Source: Entophlyctis helioformis
Lineage: Eukaryota > Chytridiomycota > Chytridiomycetes > Chytridiales > Chytriomycetaceae
Assembly: GCA_025526915.1 (NCBI GenBank)
Contig: JAHLKH010000023.1
Span: 124,001-188,000 of the forward strand
Length of the DNA stretch: 64,000 bases
Direction of reading: 5' to 3'
The translations under genes were made by a program, and so were the position numbers. The notes beneath the pieces are model-generated. The model ran no database searches. It worked only from the letters and a program-made list of their open reading frames with translations, and was not told the origin of the DNA. Shown in pieces: positions 40,547 through 50,258 of the stretch (position 1 is its first letter; each line of letters starts with the position of its first letter).

Positions 40547-43040
40547 GGCAAGACAGCTGCCGCGTCGCCGCGTTCTTGGAGTTCCTCGTCGCCCAAAGCT
40601 GCCACCCCCGCGCCTTCAGGCAGCAGCAGCGCGTCTGAGACGCGTAAGGCTGCCTCGCCTGCTGCGACAGCCGACCATGCTGGCCGATCGCCTAGCCAGC
40701 GCCAGCACCACTCTAAGGTTGGGCGCATCGCGGCAAAGGCCAAGGCACCCGGGTACGTTCGCTCGCCCCCTCTGGCTCCTCCTGCTCCTGCGGCTAAGCA
40801 CGCTTCGGCGGCTAAGCCTGCAGCCGCGTGTAAGCCCAATGCTGACACCGAATCTCCATCGGTCCCTGCCCGTGACGACGGCGCACCAGCAATGGCTCCG
40901 GCTCGCAGTCGCTCGAAACCGTCTCGTCGTTCTCAGACGACGGGACGCAGTACAGTGACGCAGATGAAGAAGAGTGACCCATTGGGTGGTGTTGCGAATA
41001 AAAAGATGCCCTCTGTGGCCCCTGATCACCCTGTTTGTCCTGTGATGCCGCCATCGCGGCTAAAGGAGGGGCACCTTGCCCCGGTGAGGCCCATCACCAC
41101 ACACCGGTGCACCTTTCCGGTGTTCCTGGACAATCGCAGCGCCAGCGTCCTGGTGGACACTGGCAGCAGCGCGAATCTAGTGGCTCGCCATTGGTTGGAT
41201 GCCAATGGCCTGCTCGCCGCTGCCCGGCCGTTCACCCGGCAGGCGGTGACTCTCGAGTTTGCCAACGGCAACTTGCAGAGGCTAGATTCAGAGGTATACC
41301 TCACGCTGGCCGACAGATCAGCTGCGGTCAGCCAGGTGCGGTTCCTCGTCTATGACGGTGTGGATGATGTCATCCTGGGCATGCCATGGCTGCGCACCAC
41401 CGCGGAGGCGTCATTCAACTTCCGTCGCGGCGTTTTCCGCTTCTCAACCGAGTCGCGCCCCGATGTGCACCACATCTGGCAGCACGAAGACGCTCCGCCG
41501 TCTGCTGCACCCCACAACCGGCCGCACTCTGACATCGTGGTTACCATGTCGGACATCCTCGCCCATCCTGACGAGTACGCGGAGCTGGTCTATGTGGATG
41601 ACCTGCCTGAGGACCGTGAGGCAGCTGCGGATGCGCGCCTTCGCGTCGCGGCTGCAAACGGCCTCACCCCGGACGAGCTGAAGGAGAAGTACCCCTACCT
41701 TCCAGTCTGCCCGGACGAGGAGACGCAGAAGGCATTCATCGACTACTACGAGGTCTGCTGCCCGCCGCAAGGCCGCGCGCACGACTCGGAGTTCGAGATC
41801 GCGATCCCTTTCATTAAGGATGCGCAGCTGCCGCCGCGTCGTGGCCTCAAGAAACTGAACCAGGATGCATCCGTAGCGCTCAAGAAGCAGCTGGACGAGT
41901 GGTACACCAAAGGTTACATCCGCCGCTCGTCATCGCCTTTGGGCGCCGGCACGCTCTTTGTCCGCAAGAAGGATGGTTCGCTGCGGTTGGTCATTGACTA
42001 CCGCGGCTTGAACAACATCTCGGTGAAGTTCCACAGTGCGATCCCGGAGATTGAGACCCTCCGTGATAACTTGGCAAACAAACCCTTCCGCTCGATGCTT
42101 GACATTCGCGAGGGCTTCCTTAACATCCGTGTTAAGGCGGAGGACCAGTGGAAAACTGCGTTCTCCACCCAGTTTGGTCACTTTGAGTTCACGGTCATGC
42201 CTTTTGGGCTGACCAATGCTCCGGCTGTGTTTACACAAGCCATCCAGTCGACGCTCAATGAGCTGCTGGGCACGTGCGTCTCGGTGTACATGGATGACAT
42301 CTACATCTACAGCGCGACGTACGAGGAGCATATCAAACACCTACGCACTGTTCTCAAGCTGCTACTGAAGGCTCAATTGTACATTAAGCCATCTAAGTGC
42401 ATGATCCTGCAGCAGGACATTGAGTTCTGCGGTCACGTGCTCTCGCCCACTGGTTATTCCATTGCGCCAAAGCACTTGCAGGAGATGGCCGCAGCGCCAC
42501 ACATCTCAAACACAACCACTCTGGCAACTTGGCTGGGCAAGCTGGTATGGCTAAAGTCATTCATTGGTGGGCCGAACCCTGCAAAGGCGTACGCCACCAT
42601 GTGCTTGCCACTATACAAGCTACTGGCCAAGAATGCCAAGTGGGAGTGGGGCCCTGCTCAAAAGCAGGCTGTGGAAGACCTGCGACAGGCAGTGCTGAAA
42701 GCGACCGAGCTGCGGTTCTTTGACCCGGCTCTGGAAACGCATGTCTACACTGATGCCAGCAACTACGTCATTGCCGGCTACCTGTCGCAGATCCACCCAG
42801 ATGGCGAGAAGCTGGTGGCCTGCTGGTCACGTAAGCTTAGCCCAGCCGAGATGAACTATCCAACCCACGAACGCGAGTTGCTCGCCATCGTGGAGTTCTT
42901 CTCGCGTTTCCGTCATCTGCTGTCCAGTGTGCGCTCTGTCACGCACACTGACCACAAGGCGCTGGTCTGGTTGGCCACGCAGCCCCACCTGTCGGATCGG
43001 CAGGCTCGATGGGTCCTGTCTCTGCAGGAGTTTGATACAT
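40547..43040 (+). pseudogene. pol: Pol part 1: aspartic protease, reverse transcriptase, RNase H
   Basis: Continuous frame. The aspartic protease carries VLVDTGSSANLV and DDVILGMPWL. Reverse transcriptase carries LRLVIDYRGLNN, FTVMPFGLTNAP and the catalytic VYMDDIYIYS. RNase H carries HVYTDASNYVIAGYLSQ, the ERELLAIVEFF glutamate and THTDHKALVWL. At about 43036 the frame shifts by one base: the conserved continuation YVPGELNSLADLLSRD is read in the next frame. That is not a usual programmed site, so this copy is probably defective. The alternative is a base error in the assembly. Confidence 0.88.
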
Positions 43041-45095
43041 CCATGAGTACGTGCCTGGCGAGCTCAACTCGCTGGCCGATCTGCTGTCCCGCGATCCCTC
43101 AAAGGCCCCTCTCTGCACAAACTGTCGCTCGCCTGTCCCGATCCGTGCTGCCAATCTGCGCACTGACTCTGACTGGGCGAAAGACGTGCGTGCGGCGTTG
43201 CCGGCCGACCCATTCGCCTCCAGACTGCCTGGCTGGAAGGCCGACCCATCGTCGCCACGCCGGCCGACCGCAAGGTCGTAGTGCACATGGAGTGCTTGGA
43301 TGGCGCGTGGTGGTACAAAGGCAACCGCTTGTATGTGCCGCAGTCTCTGCGCGCGGATCTGCTTGCCCACTACCACGACTCTCCCTTCGGTGCGCACCAG
43401 GGACGTCAGCGGACCACCAGCCGCTTGTCGAACCGGTACTTCTGGCCCAGAATGTCCGAGGACATTGCCGCCTACGTCGCCTCATGCGACGTGTGCCAGC
43501 GCCACCGCACGCCCAACCACCGGCCCGACGGCCTGCTGCATCCACTCGCGATCCCGGACGACTGCTTCTCGAGCGTCGCCATGGACGTCATGTTCCTGCC
43601 CGCGGGCGGACAAGACGATGCGTTTGATGCTGCTCTGGTTGTGGTCGATCGCCTGTCCGGTCTCTGCGACGCGTTCCCGTGCCGCCGCTCGTCGTCGGCC
43701 CAGGAGCTGGCCGAGCTCTTCCTGACTCGCTGGGTCTGCTCGGGCAAGGGCTTCCCGGTCGACATCGTCTCGGACCGCGACGCCCGCTGGCTGTCGGCCT
43801 TCTGGTCGAGCCTCTGCACTGCTGCCCGGATCAAGCAGAACCTCAGCACGGCTCGCCACCAGCAGACTGACGGCTTGGCCGAACGCAGCATCCGCACCAT
43901 CAAGGATGCGCTCGCCAAGGCGGCCGATTACCACGGCTCTGACTGGCCGCTGCTGCTCGGTCCCACCTGCTTTGGCCTCAACTGCGCGCCGTCTGCGTCG
44001 TCTGGCTTTGCACCCTTCTTCCTGGCGTTTGGCCGCCACCCGCGGTCCTTCCCGTCCGAGCCAGCCCTGGCACCATCTGCCGCGGCCCGCGACCTGCTGC
44101 TGGACATGGCTGCTGCTCGCGACTCGGCCATTTTGAATCGGCGCAAAGCCCAGGCAGCCATGGCCGTTCAGGCAAACAAGCGTCGCCGCCGTCACCCTGC
44201 GTACAAGGTCGGCGACATGGTGCTCCTCAACGCTGAGGGCATCTCCTGGCCGGCGGACTCGCACCGCCCGCCGCTCACGGCCGCCAAGTGGCTCGGCCCC
44301 TTTGCCATCACCAGCCTGGACTCTGGTGAATCTGGCCTCAACTACACGCTTGCGCTGCCTGCCTCGCTGCACCGCGTCCACAACGTGTTCCATGCCGACC
44401 GGATCTGCCCGTATGTCGACCCTCTGTCTGCGCCCACCGGCCGCAAGGATGTGCCCTCCCGGCCTGACCCCGAGTACCACGCCGACGACGGCACGTCGGA
44501 CAACTACGAGGTCGAGCGGATCGTTGACTCGCGCACCTATCGCGGCAAGATCGAGTATCTGGTCAAGTGGGTCGGTTATCCAGCCGACGACAACACATGG
44601 GTCCCAGCTGCCGACATGCGCAAGGCCCAGGACCTCGTCAAGGCGTTCCATGCTCGGCCGACCAAGGCGCCTAAGGGCAAGGCGTCCAAACCGGCTCAGC
44701 CCACGCACGCGGCTCCTGCACCGGCTGCCCCTGCCCCCGCCGCGGCGCCTGCTCCCACGCAGCCCAAGGCATCCAAGCCCTCTCGCCGCAAGCGCACTGC
44801 GCCTGCTCCTGCACCAGTGGCCCCTGCTCCAGCAGCAGCCACGCCCGCGGCACCTGCTCCGGCTGACGAGCCGATCGCACCTGCTGCACCCGCATCTCCC
44901 TCTCTCTCTCCATCTTTCCCTCCTCTCCCTCCTCCCTCTTCTCCTCCTTCCTTCTCTCTCTCTTCTCTTCCCCCTCTCAACCATCCCGCCCCACCTCGTC
45001 GCTCTGAGCGCACGGTTCCCCGTCCTGTGTCCTATGCGTCCATCGTTGCCCGCACTTCTTCCTCTCGTGTGTGCAACGCCCATGCATCCTCTTAG
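43036..45095 (+). pseudogene. pol: Pol part 2: integrase with C-terminal chromodomain
   Basis: YVPGELNSLADLLSRD runs in one frame to about 43215. The integrase then opens in the third frame (WLEGRPIVATPADRK, then MECLDGAWWYKGN). Zinc-binding HHCC is visible as HYHDSPFGAH followed by CDVCQ. The DDE catalytic core is AMDVMFLPAGG, VSDRDARW and the E in QQTDGLAERSIRTIK. The chromodomain reads YEVERIVDSRTYRGKIEYLV followed by WVGYPADDNTW, with its aromatic residues. A Pro/Ala-rich tail ends at 45095. Chromodomains of this type direct integration toward histone-marked chromatin. Two one-base frame changes separate this block from RNase H. Confidence 0.88.
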
Positions 45096-45140
45096 TCGCT
45101 GTTCATCCACTCTTCGTTCTTATAAGTGGCTGTCTACGCT

Positions 45141-45148
45141 GGGGGGAG
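45141..45148 (+). other. Polypurine tract of gypsy element
   Basis: ggggggag directly before the 3' LTR, the expected plus-strand primer position. Confidence 0.75.
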
Positions 45149-45394
45149 TGTAACGGATGCCGCCGCAGTCCCGTGGTCACGTGACCTGCTGGCATTGATC
45201 TGGACGCGCCTCGCCCGGACTTGGCTTGGCCCTGTTGTTGTAGTTGTATCCAGCCGTAAGCCTGTATACTCACTGCCCCTCTGCCACCAGGTCTGTGCAT
45301 GAGTCTCAATGAAGTCGTATCCAAGCCGTAAGCCTGTATACTCACTGCCCCTCTGCCACCAGACGGCCAGCCGCTCTCGACGAGGACAGTTACA
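45149..45394 (+). repeat. 3' LTR of gypsy element
   Basis: 246 bp, TGTAAC...GTTACA, about 98% identical to the 5' LTR by eye. Differences include gcgcctcgcc for gcgccttgcc, gtgcatgag for gtgcctgag and one inserted a. Confidence 0.95.
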
Positions 45395-47670
45395 AAATGC
45401 CTCGGGTGTTGGCCTTTGCTTTATACTTGGCTTTCTGTTTGTTTGGGTCTGGAATGGCATGGTTGACAAAGAAGGTGCTGTCAGTACACAATGTCACATC
45501 ACTCCAATGCAAGCAGTACGTACTCGGAGTCGATAGACGCCGGAACGGTACGCATGCAAGATGGATGATCTTGTTCAACTGCCTCTGAATCACCCTAGCA
45601 GCTTTCTGTCCAGCGGGCAGTAGGTCGAGTTAGACACTTCAAGGCAAGATATGCACATGCATCCAAGTCATGCAGCAACGTGCAAGTGTGTGCCGAATGG
45701 TCTGATTTGCTTTGTTGAACTCTGCACGCACTTCCACCGCAGGAGACTTCTCGCGTACAATCTCAAAAAGTTGCACACTTGCCGCCCTGCTGATTGTCGC
45801 CAGAACGTCACGGCCAACGACTCCATTGTGATTGCCGGCAAGGCGACCTGCCGCATGCTTGACAATGCAATTGAACGCGACAGGACATCGCTTGACCTCC
45901 TCCAGCGTAGTGGCCATTTCGGCGTTTTTGACAATGCTGTCGAGGTGCCGGCCAATGTCATCCCGCGTAAGGTGGACAATGTTGGGATCGCGGTTGCCTT
46001 GCTGCAACTTGGGATGAACAAGGACACATCCAGCATGTAGCTGACAGCTGCATCACGATCCAACAATCGCATCAAAGACAGGAATGACGAGTTAGTCATG
46101 CAAGACACACCAAGAGATCACATGCGTGCATGCATGCATACCTTGCTTGAGGCGTGGCAGTCCTGTCAACAGCCGTGCTGTTGTCATTGCCATGTTGCGA
46201 TGGATGGTCAGTATGGCTCTATGCATGCAAACGCGTCCATGCCACCATGCCATAGCCAGTCACGCAATGACTTGCCTCTGCACAGGTGCGTTGCCAGATG
46301 GGCTGCTGGAGCCAGTCGGGGCTATGAATGATTTGGCCAATGCCCCCGACTCATCATGATTGATGAAGACGTCGAATGCATTTAAGAACGACTTGACCAG
46401 AGCCTCGCCTCCAACCTTCCACAGATCCTCGACGTATGCAATCCTGATTGCCTCTAAAAACTTCTCGGCCTTGTCGGGCTCGTGGAGTTGAGCACAATAC
46501 TTGGCTGGATCGTCAAAGCCCGCCTTGCTTGCCTCGGCATCGACAAAATCGTTGATGAACTTGGAGGCAGCAGGAATACCTTCCAGGCAGTGGGAGTAGC
46601 AAGGCGAGTTAGTTGGCATTGCAGCATGGATGACAATACAGAGCATGAAGCCACACATTGCACGAACCACGGTCAGGGCAGTTGTGACAGTCGTTTTTGG
46701 ACATGGCGGCGGCCAACCGGCTTGCCAAGGGGACATTGTACACCCTCAAGGCCGAGGTAGTGGAGGCAATGCCCTTGTGGTTATATGACTTGATTGGGCT
46801 GAGGCCGCCCTTGTGCATGCATGTTGTGATGACCGGGCAGCGACCGTCGCAGTGTATTATGAGATCCGAGTCGTTACAAATGACGGCCATCGGTGTGTTG
46901 CTGATGCGAGACAAAGACTGTTAGCTGTCAATCATAACAGACAGATGTCATGGCAATCTATACCTTGGATTGCTTGCATACTTGGCAGCGTGGCTGGCAA
47001 TACAGACGTCCGCCTCATGGTCGCACCAACAGACCTTGTGTCGAGACCCAGAGCCGAGAATCTCCGCGATTGCCTGTTTGATGTTGCCCTTGTCGGCCTG
47101 TGTCAATGTGAATGAACGTTGCAGAGCTTGCCGCTCCTTGCTGGATCATCAACCAAATGTTAGAATTGTCTGAATGCGACAGTCTCAATGCGACACAAAC
47201 AAGTGAACGTACCGCATCAGATGCCGCCATCGCTTGCCCTTGCGGCGCTTGAGAATGCACTGTAGCACGACGCCCGTCCAATGCAGCACTTGCTGGGCAC
47301 GGCCCTTGTGCACAGTCTTGATCCCAGAATCGCCGTTCTGGCCGTCCACATGAAAAATGTATGTGTGCTTGTCACCGAACTTGTCAATAAGCAACTCGAT
47401 GACGGGCGTGAGGATGGTCACCCACTCGGCTGTGGATGGTTGTTGATCATGCTCTCCTGCCCCCCTGAAGTGCGGATAGAGCACGCTCACCGCATCGACA
47501 AGGAAGATGCCCGTAATGCTGGATGTGGTCGCCTCGGTGTTGTTTGGATCTCGTGAATGCAGTCCATTGGCAAGCACAAGCTGCGCGATCTGGGACCAAG
47601 GCACGTCTTTGTTTTATACGCCGACGGACTTTGCCTTTGTGGCACGTGCAGATAACCCAATGACCCCCAT
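45395..47670 (-). CDS. XPG/FEN1-like (PIN-fold) nuclease gene, 3' end cut by the gypsy element
   Basis: Eight exons keep phase at every junction: 47613-47213, 47140-46964, 46900-46668, 46579-46272, 46218-46142, 46047-45657, 45594-45524 and 45477-45395. Exon 1 has GIFLVDAVSVLYPHF and YIFHVDG, matching the acidic residues of the XPG N-domain. The XPG-I signature is clear: WCDHEADVCIASHA (compare 'EADA.LA'), then MAVICNDSDLIIHCDG. LASRLAAAMSKNDC and the next exon's IPAASKFINDF sit where FEN1 has 'VSGNDY...GIG..TA'. The 5' end is uncertain. MGVIGLSARATKAK from an ATG at 47670 fits the family's MG(I/V)xGL start, but an in-frame TAA at 47616-47614 separates it from the rest, and TATAAAA overlaps there. 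The last exon ends at the LTR in frame with the Fanzor exon beyond it. This family includes structure-specific DNA nucleases; the substrate here is unknown. Confidence 0.65.
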
Positions 47671-47679
47671 GTTGTGCGA

Positions 47680-47840
47680 TCGTGCGATTGTTTGTGTGTG
47701 CGGTCGCGGTCGTGCGGTCGTGGCCGTTTGTTTGTGTGTGCGGTCGTGCCTGCGATCCTGCGATCCTGTGTGTCTGCGAGCGATCGTGCCTGCGATCCTG
47801 TGTGCCTGCGTGCCTGCGTGCCGGCGGTGTGCCGGCGTGC
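47680..47840. repeat. Short tandem repeats upstream of the XPG-like gene
   Basis: Irregular arrays of tgcgatcctg, gtgcctgc and cggtcgtgcggtcg units. Low-complexity sequence without coding signature. Confidence 0.7.
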
Positions 47841-47949
47841 GTCGCTGGAAGCTGAGCGATGAGGATTGATAGTCTGTGAGCTGGGATTCTTATCATGCGC
47901 CGAGTGCACAGGCAGTGGGGTTTGTAACTTGCCTCTCGAGAGATCTCTC

Positions 47950-49702
47950 TCAACAGACGCAGACCTCGGCAAAAGTCAGATCAGGCAGTGCGGTTGCAGA
48001 CAGTTGGGGCAAGCAAAGAGCAAACACAAGTTTGCTTTGATTTTCCACCAAACAGCCAAACAATGCAATGGGCTGTGCATGGTCCACAATGCCGCCTCTT
48101 CCACCAGTACAGCCATGTTTGTTGTGGATCTCGTGGCATGGATCTGTCACAAGGCGTGTGTTCTCATCCACGACCGTGCACGTGCTGCTGACTGGCTGGC
48201 TGGCTTGCATTGACTTTTGTTCAGGTTGACGCCTGGTTTGATTTCAATTTCATTCTTCTTGGCTGGATTGCCATGTCACTCTCAGCAGCGATGCTGTTGA
48301 TGCAGATCGTCTCCACTTTGAGGCTGGCACGCAGCCCGTCTCGGAGGTGATTGCACTGCTTATTCTGCGCTGTAGGTGATCAGGCATGCTGCTTGCGGTA
48401 CTCTGCACTATGCAAGTCAAGTTGGTAGATGCTGTCTTTGAACAAGAGAGTGATCTCGCTCGCCTTGCAGTGCATCACACAGTCAGTATTGCTGCAGTCT
48501 TGGAGGCACGAGACCATGCCAAGAGGCTTGCGAATGTCTTTGAGAGGCACCACCCATGCCACATGGCTGCCGAGGTTCCCTTTGAGAGAGTGACCATTGC
48601 CGCCATTCTCCAGTCGCTGTGGGTCGAAGCCCTTGATGATCGTGCTGATGTGAGACACTTGGCTGCATTGGATGCACTTCTGAGGGCCGTCTGCAATCTC
48701 AATGAATGACAGCAGCTCGATTGTTGTTCACCAGTCGCATTCCTTGGATATCATCGTCGTCACCATGGAAGCCTGTGGCATGGCCCAGAGGCATCCATAT
48801 TGGGAAAGAATCCATTGGGCCTGCTCTACTTGGTGGGGTACCCTGCGACTTCTGGTGGCACAGTCATGGGAATGAAGTGCTGTCTTTCAAGGTCAGGCCG
48901 ATCCAAGCAGTCATGGTTTGCCAGCAGCCTTCTGGCTGTAAAGCACCAGATTGCCTGTGATGACCGCTAACCGTATTGGATCGTCCTGACACAAGGATCT
49001 CTTGTAGCATTGCAGCGAGCCCCTCTCCGAGTAGCGTCTTCTCAGTCAATGTCCCACTGCATCCAACAAGCGTCCTGATATGCATCTGCATTGTGACCCA
49101 GTGCGATGCAGTTGGTGTTGCCTGACTGGCCAGCTGGTCCATGGACAGGTAGGCCGTTGGCGCACTGCCTGCATCGCCCCTCTGCTCTGGATTGTCCTTG
49201 TCAACACGCACAGTGCATGCAAGACTGGGATCGTCAGGACCATCGCCATCATCGTCGTTGTGGTTGTTGAATGAATCGAGAGTGCTTGGTCTGTCTGGCC
49301 ACTCCAGTTGCTGCTCAGTGGATCGCATCCAAGATGCCATCACACCAAGTGCATTGTGGCCAGACACGCCTGCCAGCACTCGCGTCCTCCTCACCAATCT
49401 CGTCTGGATCAGTGTCTCCGAGTGTGCTGCTCGTCGGGTGTGCTGCCACTGCCTTGTTTGGCATCCAAGTCGGCATGCCAATCCAGCTATCCAGCAAGCA
49501 GGTCCTGCAGCCAACTCCAAGGATCGGCCCATTGAGCACGTCTCAGTGGCTGCTCATCTGCTGCTGCTGCATCCCATGTCGCAGTCGGAAAGCACCAGGC
49601 AGCTCGGCCCTGCGATGCCACTGCTCTCGCTGTCCTCTTGAACAACAACCAGATCGCCCTGTTCACGGCCGTCTTGCCGACGTCCCTTGCTGTTTGGAGC
49701 CA
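47950..49702 (-). pseudogene. Decayed intron-containing gene of unknown function
   Basis: Several minus-strand stretches read like protein but cannot be joined cleanly. MAPNSKGRRQDGREQGDLVV starts at 49702. GVGCRTCLLDSWIGMPTWMP lies near 49500. A long stretch follows with AYLSMDQLASQATPTASHW and TEKTLLGEGLAAMLQEILVS (49310-48985). GFHGDDDDIQGMRLVNNN comes next, and ADGPQKCIQCSQVSHIS leads to a stop at 48380. Between VNNN and LLSFIEIADG the frame shifts by one base near 48725, and other joins need weak splice sites. A further open stretch (DPCHEIHNKHGCTGG) lies at 48200-47950. I do not recognise a family; CxxC and CxDC motifs suggest metal binding. It has the same orientation as the XPG-like and Fanzor exons and may belong to the same accessory element. 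An alternative first exon begins MPDPDAAALA at 50088. Confidence 0.35.
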
Positions 49703-50258
49703 TGAGACAAGCACACAGTCAGTGCCAAGACAACACAGACACGGCCGTCAGACTGCTGTGCCGTCGTCGTCAAGTGGCAATGGAGCATGCCTGGACAGAC
49801 AGCGAGTCAACGCACCTGCCTGCCTGTCTGCAGCCTGCCTTCTGTCCGCCCGCCTTGTTGGGCACGCCTCTCAGACGGCCACGACCACGCTGCTCTGCTG
49901 CATGGCCTGGTGCATGGCCTGCTGCATGTCACCATGAGCAGTGAGCCTCGCTGTCTCCCCTGAAGGACTCGACCAGCAAGCGAGTGTTGTCCCATATCCG
50001 TGCTGTCGCCTGCGTCGTCGTTGTCGTTTGGCTCGTTGTTGCTTGTGTGCAGTTGGGCGGCAAGTGCAGCAGCGTCTGGATCTGGCATGGTGCGTTGCTG
50101 CTGTGCTCGCATCGCGCAGTGTCTGCACCGCGCAAGGGCTCTCTTGATCAACCAATCACAGCGATTCCACCAGGGGTAATGGTATGAGAACCGGGCCCAA
50201 AAGCGTGTTCGTTGCAAGTGAATTCAATCGACGGTCATGAGCATGGAAAGGAAGCAGC

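Larger units (their letters stand above)
38741..45394 (+). mobile_element. Ty3/gypsy chromovirus LTR retrotransposon (6,654 bp)
   Basis: The element is bounded by LTRs at 38741-38985 and 45149-45394. It encodes Gag, protease, reverse transcriptase, RNase H, integrase and a C-terminal chromodomain, in the order of Ty3/gypsy chromoviruses. The LTRs begin TGTAAC and end GTTACA and differ at about five positions, so insertion is fairly recent. The flanks (gggga before, aaatg after) show no 4-6 bp target-site duplication. The pol frame is interrupted twice. Confidence 0.95.

Noticed and set aside
43482..45110. 542-codon minus-strand open frame inside the gypsy element
   Set aside because: Arg/Gly-rich antisense of integrase and chromodomain; no independent motifs.
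45668..46108. Frameshift in the XPG-like gene between LDVSLFIP and KLQQGNRD
   Set aside because: An alternative reading of the exon from 46047 (CQLHAGCVLVHPKLQQG) keeps phase with the previous exon, so no lesion is needed.
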